Made by a program: the position numbers and the translations under genes
Source: G963664585 sp963664585
GTDB taxonomy: Bacteria; Bacillota; Clostridia; Oscillospirales; Ruminococcaceae
Reading direction: 5' to 3'
DNA: 64,000 nt
NCBI GenBank assembly: GCA_963664585.2
Contig: CAXXEO010000014.1
Location: forward strand, 248,001 to 312,000
Part shown: positions 44,385 to 53,123 of the stretch, one piece after another
Numbering within the stretch: the first letter of the stretch is position 1
Layout of the letters: each line of letters starts with the position of its first letter
Notes under the pieces: generated by a model
The model's input: the letters and a program-made list of their open reading frames with translations, nothing else
Databases searched by the model: none
What the model was told of the DNA's origin: nothing

Positions 44385-44481
44385 TTAACTTGAAAACAAG
44401 CTTGTGATTTCTTCCCCCGCCGAAGGCGGGGGAAGAAAATGACGTTTTATATATAACCAGTTTTTAAGTTAATTGGCTATA
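44376..44481 (-). repeat. 106-bp palindromic element, copy 9, inserted in a stop codon
   Basis: It begins inside the last codons of the GGDEF-HD-GYP gene. Removing the element and one TA leaves GATTCTTAATCTTATC, in which the frame ends at TAA. This supports insertion at a TA dinucleotide with TA duplication. Confidence 0.93.
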
Positions 44482-44595
44482 ATCTTATCGGTTTGACCTT
44501 TGGCTTTTGCATATGTTTGGTTAGTACGCCTAAATTAAAAATAATTGATTATGACCCTGTGCTGTTTTACATAGGTACAGAAATTGTTATGCATG

Positions 44596-44634
44596 AAAAG
44601 CAGCAACTACTGCAAATGGTAGTTGCTGCTTTTG
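44596..44634 (+). terminator. terminator of the GGDEF-HD-GYP gene
   Basis: Stem AAAAGCAGCAACTAC/GTAGTTGCTGCTTTT, eight-base loop. It is now 210 bases from the stop codon because the repeat has inserted between them. Confidence 0.85.
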
Positions 44635-44764
44635 TCACTTGTATTCGCTCATTTCCCCTCATCAAAAGAGGAGAAAACAGAGGCAAGGTTTAGTTGCAAA
44701 GGGAAAAAGAATAAAAAACGGTAAGCTGGAAACAGTTAAGAACAAAAAGTACTGAAACGGCGGT

Positions 44765-45838
44765 GTGATGATTGTGAAAAAAGCATTTGTATCGGTGGCC
44801 ATCATCTTTATGTTCATATTCCTGATGGGCTGCAATGATTCAAATCCCCAAAGCAGTGTATCAACAGTTCCCCAAAGCGGCGTATCATCAGTTCCCCAAA
44901 GCAGTGTATCTTCAGCAGCACAGACGTTAAATATTCAAGAATACTTTCCAATCAGAGAAAATGTAAGATATGTTTATGAGGGCAAAGGAAATGAATATGC
45001 CGCTTACGATGTAAACATTGACTATACAGCGGCTGATAAGGTTCAACAAAGAATTAATAATGGTGGCACAGAGGTGGCACGGGTGATTTCATGCAAAGAA
45101 GGAAAGCTGATAAGACAGTTGTCGCGAGCCGAGGTATATTACCGAGAGAATCTTTTAACTGTAACAGATAATGAAGAACAAGTCCTTCTGATGGAGCCGC
45201 TTATAAAGGGCACCACATGGGTCTTGCCCGATACCAGCAAAAGAACCATCACGGATATGGCAGCGCCTGTGACTGTACCGTCAGGCAGTTACCAAGCTAT
45301 AGAGGTGACTACCGATGGCCCAGGCGGCAAGACGATGGATTACTATGCGAAAGGAGTCGGTTTGGTTAAATCGGTATTTGTTGCCGGCGGGGAGGAAATC
45401 TCCTCATCACTCGCTAAAATTGAAGAAAATGCCACATTCGTGCAAAAGGTTAGCTTTTTCTACCCGGATACTTCGAGTGGAAAAGTAAAATCAGTGGAGA
45501 AAGACGTTAGCTTTAAAACCAACAGCATCTCAAGACAAGTCCTAGAAACGGCTTATAAACAGGCGGTGGATCCGTTGGGGAAGGTATTTTCCACCGACAC
45601 AAAAATAAACAGTCTGTATTTGAACAAAGATAAAATGGTTTATATAGATTTAAATAAAGCTTTTTTGACCCAAATGAATGCCGGTGCTGAGTATGAGTCA
45701 ATGATCCTTCAAAGCATAGCAAATACCTTTGGCAAATACTATGGTGCAGATAAAGCGATTTTAACTATCGAGAACCAGCTTTATGAATCTGGCCATATTG
45801 CAATGAAAAAGGGTGAATATATTAAGGCCCAGTATTAG
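44765..45838 (+). CDS. GerMN-domain lipoprotein
   Basis: A 357-residue protein with a lipoprotein signal (FIFLMGC, lipobox cysteine at about residue 20). Imperfect repeats of PQSSVSSV form a linker, followed by a beta-rich middle domain (residues ~50-220). The C-terminal GerMN domain (~225-345) reads VSFFYPDTSSGKVKSVEKDVSF...LYLNKDKMVYIDLNKAFLTQMNAGAEYESMILQSIANTFGKYY. GerMN proteins such as GerM and SpoVM-associated partners work in sporulation and germination in Bacillota, but the domain also occurs in vegetative envelope proteins. Start codon is uncertain among GTG 44765 and ATG 44768. Confidence 0.85.
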   Translation: MMIVKKAFVSVAIIFMFIFLMGCNDSNPQSSVSTVPQSGVSSVPQSSVSSAAQTLNIQEYFPIRENVRYVYEGKGNEYAAYDVNIDYTAADKVQQRINNGGTEVARVISCKEGKLIRQLSRAEVYYRENLLTVTDNEEQVLLMEPLIKGTTWVLPDTSKRTITDMAAPVTVPSGSYQAIEVTTDGPGGKTMDYYAKGVGLVKSVFVAGGEEISSSLAKIEENATFVQKVSFFYPDTSSGKVKSVEKDVSFKTNSISRQVLETAYKQAVDPLGKVFSTDTKINSLYLNKDKMVYIDLNKAFLTQMNAGAEYESMILQSIANTFGKYYGADKAILTIENQLYESGHIAMKKGEYIKAQY

Positions 45839-45964
45839 GGTGCTAAATCGGCGGTAAATAAGCGTTTTTATGGCTTGATCATGTTTGAAAGAGGCTGTTG
45901 ATAAGAAGCGAAAAACGACATATGGTCACCGCTATGAGGGATAAAAGTAATTTGGTATAATTCT

Positions 45965-46071
45965 TAGTAGCCAATTAACTTAAAAACTGGCTATATATAA
46001 AACGTCATTTTCTTCCCCCGCCTTAGGCAGGGGAAGAAATCACAAGCTTGTTTTCAAGTTAATCAACTATA
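45965..46071 (+). repeat. 106-bp palindromic element, copy 10
   Basis: Left end degenerate (TAGTAGCC). Central stem CTTCCCCCGCCTTAGGCAGGGGAAG has one mismatch. Confidence 0.9.
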
Positions 46072-46229
46072 TATTGAACACACTGTATTAATCGAATGAT
46101 GATTTTGTAAAACCTAAAACGCAGATTAAGCAAACAGAAAAATTGTCATTATACGGATTGTTATATATTAATGCTGGAGTTATTGCTTTTTTGTCCGTTG
46201 TTTTAAAGCAGTTTATATTCGCACTGAGT

Positions 46230-46288
46230 TTTAAAAAAAATTTAAACCTCCGGATTACTGCTTTTAATACCGCAGTAATCCGGAGGTT
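46230..46288 (-). terminator. terminator of rny
   Basis: Perfect 17-bp stem AACCTCCGGATTACTGC/GCAGTAATCCGGAGGTT with a ten-base loop, followed on the minus strand by TTTAAATTTTTTTT. It lies 28 bases past the rny stop codon. Confidence 0.92.
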
Positions 46289-46316
46289 ACTAGTAAGTTC
46301 GAAATTGAATTTCTCG

Positions 46317-47873
46317 CTATTTGGCGTATTCGATAGCCCTTGTTTCGCGAATGACATGGACTTTAATCTGTCCAGGGTAATCAAGATCATTTTCAATCTT
46401 CTTGACGATTTCCCTAGCAACGATGGTCATCTGATCATCCGAAACGATATCCGGTTTAAGCATAATGCGCACTTCGCGTCCGGCCTGGATGGCGAAGCAT
46501 TTTTCTACGCCTTCAAAGGAGTTGGCAATCTCCTCAAGCTTTTCAAGACGCTTGATGTAATTTTCCAGATTCTCGCGGCGGGCGCCCGGCCTTGCGGCAG
46601 ATATGGCATCAGCAGCTTGTACGATACAGGCGATGACCGTTTTGGCCTCAACATCGCCGTGGTGAGCTTCAATGGCGTGAATGACTTCGGCCGACTCTTT
46701 AAATTTCTTTGCGGTGTCAACGCCGATGGCCACATGTGAACCTTCTATCTCGTGCGTAAGTGCCTTGCCTATATCGTGTAATAGTCCCGCCCTTTTTGCT
46801 AGTGTTATATCGGCGCCCAACTCGGCAGCGATCATTCCAGACAAATAAGCGACCTCAATTGAATGATGCAGTACGTTCTGGCCATAGCTTGAACGATATC
46901 TCATACGGCCCAGCAGCCGGACCAAATCGGGGTGTACGTTGCCTACGCCGGTTTCCAAAACGGCTCTGTCGCCGTCCTGCTTAATCTTCTGCTCGACTTC
47001 CTTGCGGCCTTTTTCCACCATTTCTTCAATTCTGGCGGGGTGGATGCGTCCATCTTGAATTAGCTTTTCAAGGGCAATACGGGCAATTTCTCTCTTTACT
47101 GTGTCATGACAGGAAAGTGTAATCGCCTCGGGTGTATCATCAATGATCAGATCAACGCCGGTCAACGTCTCGAGGGTGCGAATATTGCGTCCCTCTCGTC
47201 CGATAATGCGGCCCTTCATTTCATCGTTGGGAAGCGGTACAACAGAAACGGTCTCTTCGACCACATGATCAGCAGCGCAGCGCTGAATGGCGAGGGATAT
47301 AATCTCTCTGGCCTTCTGGTCTGATTCTTCTTTCAGGCGTGTCTCCATCTGGTTAATTTTCATAGCCTTTTCGTGAATCAGTTCATTTTCAAGTGAGGTG
47401 AGTATATGCTCTTTTGCCTGATCGGTAGTGTATCCTGAAATTTTTTCCAGCATGTCAAACTGATGCGACTTGATGATCTCAGCCTCTTGCAGCTTCTGCT
47501 CGGCGTTTTTTAGATGGGTTTGCAGCAGTTCTTCTTTTTTCTCGAGGTTCTCAACCTTTTTATCGATTGTCTCCTCCTTGCGCTGTACCCTGTGTTCTAA
47601 TCTGCCAATTTCGCTTCTTCGTTCTTTGGCCTCTCGATCGGCCTCATTTCGCATCCTGAATATTTCGTCCTTTGCTTCTACCAGTGCTTCTTTCTTCTTG
47701 CTTTCAGCCGTTTTGATCGCATCGCTGACTATCTTCTTCGCTTCTTGTTCGGCGCTTCCAAACTCTGCTTCAGCGATCTTCTTTCTATACTTAACGCCTG
47801 ATGGGAAGGCGATGATAGCTCCGACAGCAAATGCTCCTAAACCTATGATTGCATAAATAAATGTTTCACCCAT
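46317..47873 (-). CDS. rny: ribonuclease Y
   Basis: A 518-residue membrane-anchored endoribonuclease that starts mRNA decay. One N-terminal helix (TFIYAIIGLGAFAVGAIIAF) is followed by a long coiled coil (residues ~25-190). The KH domain contains GRIIGREGRNIRTLETLTGVDLIIDDTPEAITLS and the HD domain contains HSIEVAYLSGMIAAELGADITLAKRAGLLHDIGKALTHEIEGSHVAIG. The C-terminal GYPGQIKVHVIRETRAIEYAK-type end is present as DYPGQIKVHVIRETRAIEYAK. The ATG at 47873 has AAAGGAGG upstream and gives the usual length of about 520. Confidence 0.96.
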   Translation of the reverse strand: MGETFIYAIIGLGAFAVGAIIAFPSGVKYRKKIAEAEFGSAEQEAKKIVSDAIKTAESKKKEALVEAKDEIFRMRNEADREAKERRSEIGRLEHRVQRKEETIDKKVENLEKKEELLQTHLKNAEQKLQEAEIIKSHQFDMLEKISGYTTDQAKEHILTSLENELIHEKAMKINQMETRLKEESDQKAREIISLAIQRCAADHVVEETVSVVPLPNDEMKGRIIGREGRNIRTLETLTGVDLIIDDTPEAITLSCHDTVKREIARIALEKLIQDGRIHPARIEEMVEKGRKEVEQKIKQDGDRAVLETGVGNVHPDLVRLLGRMRYRSSYGQNVLHHSIEVAYLSGMIAAELGADITLAKRAGLLHDIGKALTHEIEGSHVAIGVDTAKKFKESAEVIHAIEAHHGDVEAKTVIACIVQAADAISAARPGARRENLENYIKRLEKLEEIANSFEGVEKCFAIQAGREVRIMLKPDIVSDDQMTIVAREIVKKIENDLDYPGQIKVHVIRETRAIEYAK

Positions 47874-47985
47874 ATAATATGTGTACCTCCTTTCAAAAAA
47901 TAGAATATGATATAGGGCGTTCTTGTGATTTTGCACCATAAATATTTTACATTTCTACGGTCAGTATGTCAAGAAAATATATATA

Positions 47986-48014
47986 TTGACATCTAGAAGT
48001 GCCGGTGCTATCAT
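47986..48014 (+). promoter_or_regulatory. thrS promoter
   Basis: TTGACA (47986-47991), 17-base spacer, TATCAT (48009-48014), directly before the T-box leader. Confidence 0.85.
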
Positions 48015-48024
48015 GTCCATAAAC

Positions 48025-48275
48025 AGAATAGAGTCAAAATGAAGATGGGGAAGCCATCGGAAATGTCTGACAAGAGAGGGGAGGTCCCCGGCTGAAAGCC
48101 ACCCCGCAGATGTTCCGTCCGGAAACCGCCCCTGAGTGTGTGTCCAAGGCTAATGGCCCAAAACGCACCGTAATAGGCCCGTTAAAGCCTAGCGAGTGGC
48201 GCATTATCTGCGCAATTCGGGTGGAACCGTGGAGCAATGCTTCATCCCGTGATTTTTACGGGGTGGGGTTTTTTT
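48025..48275 (+). promoter_or_regulatory. T-box riboswitch controlling thrS
   Basis: A ~250-base leader with the T-box sequence GGGTGGAACCGTGG at 48219-48232. Uncharged tRNA-Thr would pair with the GGA(A)CC bulge region and favour the antiterminator. The competing terminator is CATCCCGT/ACGGGGTG followed by seven T (48246-48275). The 5' part contains several GC stems and an AGAGAGGGGAGG segment typical of stem I. A threonine specifier could be ACC near 48123, but I cannot fix it without folding. Confidence 0.93.
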
Positions 48276-48298
48276 ATTTTACAGAAAGGGTGATTGAA

Positions 48299-50233
48299 AT
48301 GATTCATGTAACATTAAAGGGCGGAGCGGTAAAGGAGTATGCGTTAGGCACTACCGTGGCCCAGGTGGCGGCTGATCTTGGGCAGGGCCTTCTGAAGGCT
48401 GCTTGCGCCGCCCGCATTAACGGACAGCTTTGTGACCTGCGCACCCCCATTGCCGGGGATTGCCAGCTTGCTATACTGACCTTTGACGATGAGGAGGGCA
48501 AAAAAGCCTTCTGGCATACCGCGTCGCATATACTTGCCCAAGCGGTCAAGCGTTTTAATCCAAAGGCAAAGTTTGGTGTAGGTCCGGCGATTGACGGGGG
48601 CTTCTTTTATGATTTTGACGTGGAAAACGCCTTTACCAAAGAGGACCTGGATAAAATCGAGGCTGAAATGGCGAAGATTGTTAAAGAGGACTTGGCTATC
48701 GAAAGAATCGAGCCATCTGACGCGGAAATTGACACCATGTTCGCCGCTGAACCCTATAAGACTGAGTTGGTAGCCGAACACCGCGCTAAGGGCGATAAGA
48801 TTTCGATTTATCGCCAGGGCGAATTTGTCGATCTTTGTGCGGGACCCCACCTTCTGTCTACCGGTGCGGTGAAGGCGATCAAGCTGACACAGGCAACCGG
48901 GGCCTATTGGCGCGGCGATGCCACCAAGCCATCTCTAAGCCGTATTTATGGAACCGCCTTCCCCAAGGCTTCTGCTTTAGCTGAATTTCTGGCCGCCGTT
49001 GAAGAGGCCAAAAAACGTGACCACAACAAGCTGGGCCGCGAGCTGAAGTTTTTCACCACGGTCGACTATATCGGCCAGGGGCTTCCGATTCTCATGCCAA
49101 AGGGCGCTAAGGTTATCCAGCTTCTCGAGCGCTTTGTAGAGGACGAAGAGGAAAGACGAGGCTATCTGCTTACTAAAACGCCGTTTATGGCGAAAAGTGA
49201 CCTCTATAAGATCTCAGGACACTGGGATCATTACCGCGATGGTATGTTTGTGATGGGCGATCCCGAAAAGGACGACGAGGTATTTGCTCTTCGACCGATG
49301 ACCTGTCCCTTTCAATTCCAGGTTTATCTGGCCGAGCCTCAGAGCTACCGCGATCTCCCACTGCGCTACAACGAGACATCCACTCTCTTCAGAAACGAGG
49401 CCTCGGGCGAAATGCACGGACTGATCCGTGTTCGGCAGTTCACCATTTCTGAAGGCCACATCGCCTGTAGACCCGACCAGGTGGAAAATGAGTTCAGAGG
49501 TTGCCTGGACCTAGCCAACTATATGCTTACCACACTGGGGCTGGACAGCGACGTCTCCTACCGCTTCTCCAAGTGGGATGAGAATGACCGCACCAAGTAT
49601 ATCGGTACCCCCGAACAGTGGGAGAGCGTTCAAAACCAAATGCGCGGTATCCTAGACAACATTGGACTGGATTATTATGAGGCAGAAGGCGAGGCCGCCT
49701 TCTATGGTCCTAAGCTTGATATACAAATTAAAAACGTGCATGGCAAAGAGGATACGATGATCACCATTCAGATCGACTTTTTGCTTGCTGAGCGATATGG
49801 TATGGAATATACGGATAAGGACGGACAGAAGAAGTTTCCCTATGTCCTTCACCGCACCTCGATTGGTTGCTATGAGCGTACCCTCGCACTGCTGATCGAG
49901 AAATATGCCGGCGCCCTGCCCACATGGATCGCTCCAATACAAGTAGCTATCCTGCCCATCAGCGAGAACCACCTTGATTATGCCAAGGAGGTTGTCGAAA
50001 AGCTTCGTGCCCTCGGCGTGCGTGTGGATTTGGACGATAGAAATGAAAAGATCGGCTACAAGATCCGTGAAGCCCAGATGGAAAAGGTCCCCTATATGCT
50101 CGTCGTAGGCGAAAAAGAGATGGCCGCTGGCGCTGTTTCAGTTCGCAGCCGCAAGGAAGGCGAGAAGGGTCAGATGCCCCTAGGCGACTTTAGCGCCCTT
50201 TTGATGGAAGAGATATCCACAAGGGCTAAGTAG
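48299..50233 (+). CDS. thrS: threonyl-tRNA synthetase
   Basis: A 644-residue class II synthetase. It has the N-terminal TGS domain (MIHVTLKGGAVKEYALGTTVAQVA) and the editing domain with HTASHILAQAVKRFNPKAKFGVGPAIDGGFFYDFD and the zinc-type DLCAGPHLLSTG. The catalytic core contains KMRPMTCPFQFQ-like LRPMTCPFQFQVY, RNEASGEMHGLIRVRQFTISEGHIAC and HRTSIGCYERTLALLIEKYAGALPTWIAPIQV, and the anticodon-binding domain ends near KEGEKGQMPLGDF. The ATG at 48299 is preceded by AAAGGGTG. It is controlled by the T-box upstream. Confidence 0.98.
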   Translation: MIHVTLKGGAVKEYALGTTVAQVAADLGQGLLKAACAARINGQLCDLRTPIAGDCQLAILTFDDEEGKKAFWHTASHILAQAVKRFNPKAKFGVGPAIDGGFFYDFDVENAFTKEDLDKIEAEMAKIVKEDLAIERIEPSDAEIDTMFAAEPYKTELVAEHRAKGDKISIYRQGEFVDLCAGPHLLSTGAVKAIKLTQATGAYWRGDATKPSLSRIYGTAFPKASALAEFLAAVEEAKKRDHNKLGRELKFFTTVDYIGQGLPILMPKGAKVIQLLERFVEDEEERRGYLLTKTPFMAKSDLYKISGHWDHYRDGMFVMGDPEKDDEVFALRPMTCPFQFQVYLAEPQSYRDLPLRYNETSTLFRNEASGEMHGLIRVRQFTISEGHIACRPDQVENEFRGCLDLANYMLTTLGLDSDVSYRFSKWDENDRTKYIGTPEQWESVQNQMRGILDNIGLDYYEAEGEAAFYGPKLDIQIKNVHGKEDTMITIQIDFLLAERYGMEYTDKDGQKKFPYVLHRTSIGCYERTLALLIEKYAGALPTWIAPIQVAILPISENHLDYAKEVVEKLRALGVRVDLDDRNEKIGYKIREAQMEKVPYMLVVGEKEMAAGAVSVRSRKEGEKGQMPLGDFSALLMEEISTRAK

Positions 50234-50251
50234 ACACAGAAACATGTTGAT

Positions 50252-50292
50252 AAAAAACGGCTGCCGGATTTTTTGGCCGGCGGCTGTTTTTC
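50252..50292 (+). terminator. thrS terminator
   Basis: Stem CGGCTGCCGG/CCGGCGGCTG followed by TTTTTCTG, 20 bases past the stop codon. Confidence 0.9.
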
Positions 50293-50510
50293 TGTCTGGC
50301 CCTCTTTGCGGCGGGGCAAAAAAAGTTCAAATTTCACTCTGTTTATTCATTTATTATAAAAACAAGCTCCAAAAATTGTCTGTTTTGATTCGGAGATAGC
50401 CTTGTCCGATGGATGCAATAACAATTTCATCTGCATATTCACATAATGATAGTGAAATGAATGGATAGAGTGTCGTGCTTTTCAGATTTTATCTCCTGTC
50501 GAATGAGATC

Positions 50511-50602
50511 TATAGCCAATTAACTTAAAAACTGGCTATATATAAAACGTCATTTTCTTCCCCCGCCGAAGGCGGGGGAAGAAATCAAGCTAATCAATTA
50601 TA
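50511..50602 (+). repeat. 106-bp palindromic element, copy 11 (deleted form)
   Basis: Left half and the central hairpin are intact. The right arm lacks about 14 bases (GAAATCAAGCTAATCAATTATA). The loop is GAA, opposite to most copies in this orientation. Confidence 0.88.
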
Positions 50603-51157
50603 AAACAGGTAAATTGAGACTATATATAGAAATAGAACATCCAGTGGATTTCTTCTCTTTTCCCGCTATCTAAATTAATGATACATAAAAACATAAAAAC
50701 AAAATGTTTATTTATGCAATAAACACAAGAGAATTATGCAATTTTAGTTTAAAAAACTGCTTGTATAAAACTTTGGTTAATTATATTACAAAGATTTTCT
50801 GAATAAACAGCACTTGTTTTTTTTCTATTAAATTGTTAAATTACTATAATTAGGTGATTTTAAAATAAAATTTGCTTAAAAACCTTCTCGTAAATGACTG
50901 TATAATTAATGATTTGCAAAATAATTGTGAATAATTGTTTACAATGCAGTGAAAATGGTTGAGCTTTAAAGAAATGATGGTATAATACAACCATAAAAAG
51001 GATCAATATCCGGCTTATTCAAATATATATGGTCAATATTTACTCGGACTCCGCACATTTTAGCGGGGTGAAAAACAGGGCGTTTGCAAGTATAGACTGT
51101 CTGATATATAATGACTAGACATGTATCCTTGTACAACCGTGAAAGGGGATAGCGCTT
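50603..51157. other. AT-rich intergenic region before the M23 peptidase gene
   Basis: Very AT-rich with runs of A and T. A possible promoter precedes the peptidase gene and a short hairpin ACTCCGCA/TAGCGGGGT lies near 51046-51070. No gene is visible. Confidence 0.45.
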
Positions 51158-52933
51158 TTGGCAGTTGAAAGTAAGAATAAACCACAAAATGACATTGAAT
51201 TAACAAGTGATGCCGCGGCTGATCAAGGCGTTAAAATTCCAAAGGCAAAGCTTAAATCTGACGTAAAGAATACAATTATTTATCTGATATATTTAACCTG
51301 CTATTCCTTAGGATATGGTACCTTTTATGTGGGAAAAACCCTTAGGGGGTATACCGGCAGAATTCTATCCGCGATTTATGGATTCATAATCCTGATCTGG
51401 AAGGAAATCAGGCGGGTATTGAGGCGTTATGCGATCAGGTCTCATCTGCCAATTGCAGAGATAAAATCAAGCGCGGCCGGGATCGCCGAAGCATATCGGA
51501 AAGCCCGTGCCAAAGGGCTTCGAGGAATGCTTTTCTTTTATGTGAAAGCCGCCTTGGATGTAGCTCTTCAATTCTTTAAAACTTTGGTTAGTTCGGTCAA
51601 TTATTACTGTCCCTTTATTGCCGCCGTCATTTTTATAACCGTTGTGAGCATAGGCACGCATCTGTCATTTGGACTAAAAGTTGAATACAATGGTGAAGTT
51701 ATCGGATATATCACCGATGAATCTGTGTTTGACAAAGCGGACAATCAGATGCTGGGTCGTATCGTTTACGAAGAGTATAAGCAACCGACTGATAAAATTC
51801 CGACATTTTCTATAGCTGTGATCAAAAACAAAGAGCTGACTTCAGTGAATGATCTTACCAATGCCCTGATAAAGGCATCGGGCAATGAACTTGAAGAAGC
51901 TTATGGCCTTTATGTAGCGGATACTTTTCTGGGTGCGGATACCGATCGTACGCGTATCGCGGCACTGCTTGAGTCCATCCTAGCCAAGTATCGGACGGGG
52001 GTAGAAAACGAAACCGTACAGTTTGTCAAAACGGTGGAAATCCGTGAAGGCCTTTATCCTCTGACATCCGTTGTGGGCATCGACTCGATCTCCTCGGCCG
52101 TCACCAGTGAGGAAGCCCAGCAGCAGGTGTATACAGTCCAAAAAGGAGACGCTCCCACTTTAATCGCCCAGAAAAACAATGTGCCCTATGCAGAATTAAA
52201 AGCGCTTAATCCGGGAATAGAATCGAAACTCATGATCGGACAGGAGGTTCTTGTGGCCCGCTCTGTTCCTTTCTTGGGGGTACAGGTTATACGCCAAGAG
52301 ACCTATCAGGAAGATGTAGCCTTTAAGGTTGAACAGACACAGGATGCCAATAAGCTTCAGGGCTATGTGAAAATTAAACAAACCGGACAGAAGGGTGTCA
52401 ATGAAATCAGCGCCCAAGTGACCTATGTCGACGGTGTTGAAAGCAGTCGCAAGATCATGGCCACGAATGTGGTCAAAGAGCCCGTTAATGAAGTCGTCAT
52501 TGTCGGTGGTCAAAAGCCACTGGCACAGATGCCGGCTTCTGCAATGAGTACAAGTACAGGCTTCATCTGGCCGGTTGACGGTGGCGGATATGTAAGTATG
52601 GGCTTCAGAGGATATTCCGGTCATACGGGAATGGATATTGCCGGTCGTCCTTCGGGAACGGCCATACGCGCAGCCGCTTCAGGCACGGTCGTTATGGTGC
52701 TCAACCAATCTACTGGATACGGGCGTCATCTTATGATCGACCATGGCGGGGGGGTGCAGACTCTTTATGCCCATTGCAGTAGTATTAATGTGAAAGTGGG
52801 CGATTGGGTTGAGCAGGGCCAGCTAATTGCGGCCATGGGCCGTACCGGGCGCGCAACGGGTGTTCACCTTCATTTTGAAGTGAGAATAAACGGGCAATAT
52901 ATGAACCCAGCCAAATATGTCGGCTTAAAATAA
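51158..52933 (+). CDS. M23 metallopeptidase with LysM and G5 domains
   Basis: A 591-residue envelope protein. A basic cytoplasmic N-terminus is followed by a membrane helix at about 150-170 (YYCPFIAAVIFITVVSIGTHLSF) and a long extracytoplasmic region. LysM is at ~323-366 (YTVQKGDAPTLIAQKNNVPYAELKALNPGIESKLMIGQEVLV) and a G5 domain at ~370-450. The C-terminal peptidase_M23 domain has the zinc ligands H and D in HTGMDIAGRPSGT and the HLHFEV motif. It should cut peptidoglycan cross-links. The start is TTG at 51158 behind AAAGGGG. Confidence 0.93.
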   Translation: MAVESKNKPQNDIELTSDAAADQGVKIPKAKLKSDVKNTIIYLIYLTCYSLGYGTFYVGKTLRGYTGRILSAIYGFIILIWKEIRRVLRRYAIRSHLPIAEIKSSAAGIAEAYRKARAKGLRGMLFFYVKAALDVALQFFKTLVSSVNYYCPFIAAVIFITVVSIGTHLSFGLKVEYNGEVIGYITDESVFDKADNQMLGRIVYEEYKQPTDKIPTFSIAVIKNKELTSVNDLTNALIKASGNELEEAYGLYVADTFLGADTDRTRIAALLESILAKYRTGVENETVQFVKTVEIREGLYPLTSVVGIDSISSAVTSEEAQQQVYTVQKGDAPTLIAQKNNVPYAELKALNPGIESKLMIGQEVLVARSVPFLGVQVIRQETYQEDVAFKVEQTQDANKLQGYVKIKQTGQKGVNEISAQVTYVDGVESSRKIMATNVVKEPVNEVVIVGGQKPLAQMPASAMSTSTGFIWPVDGGGYVSMGFRGYSGHTGMDIAGRPSGTAIRAAASGTVVMVLNQSTGYGRHLMIDHGGGVQTLYAHCSSINVKVGDWVEQGQLIAAMGRTGRATGVHLHFEVRINGQYMNPAKYVGLK

Positions 52934-52934
52934 C

Positions 52935-52972
52935 AGTAAAAAGGGCTTTTGCTTTTGCAGAGGCCCTTTATG
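52935..52972 (+). terminator. terminator of the M23 peptidase gene
   Basis: Stem AAAGGGC(TTTTGC)/(GCAGAG)GCCCTTT, adjacent to the stop codon. Confidence 0.75.
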
Positions 52973-53001
52973 ATGAAAGTAATAAAAATTTGTGTATTTA
53001 T

Positions 53002-53030
53002 TTGACATTTTAACAACAAAAACGTACAAT
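53002..53030 (+). promoter_or_regulatory. murA promoter
   Basis: TTGACA (53002-53007), 17-base spacer, TACAAT (53025-53030), leaving a leader of ~85 bases. Confidence 0.8.
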
Positions 53031-53123
53031 ACTATTGAAGAAATTATCAGTACAATTTTATGTTAATTGACTGCTCGATTGATATAATAATAGGGCTATG
53101 AAAACTGTAAGGAGAGAAACGCC

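Noticed and set aside
44493..44693. Plus-strand ORF downstream of the GGDEF-HD-GYP gene
   Set aside because: It reads through a terminator hairpin, has no RBS and no protein-like pattern.
48110..48298. N-terminal extension of thrS upstream of 48299
   Set aside because: This stretch is the T-box leader with its terminator; the TGS domain starts at ATG 48299 behind an RBS.
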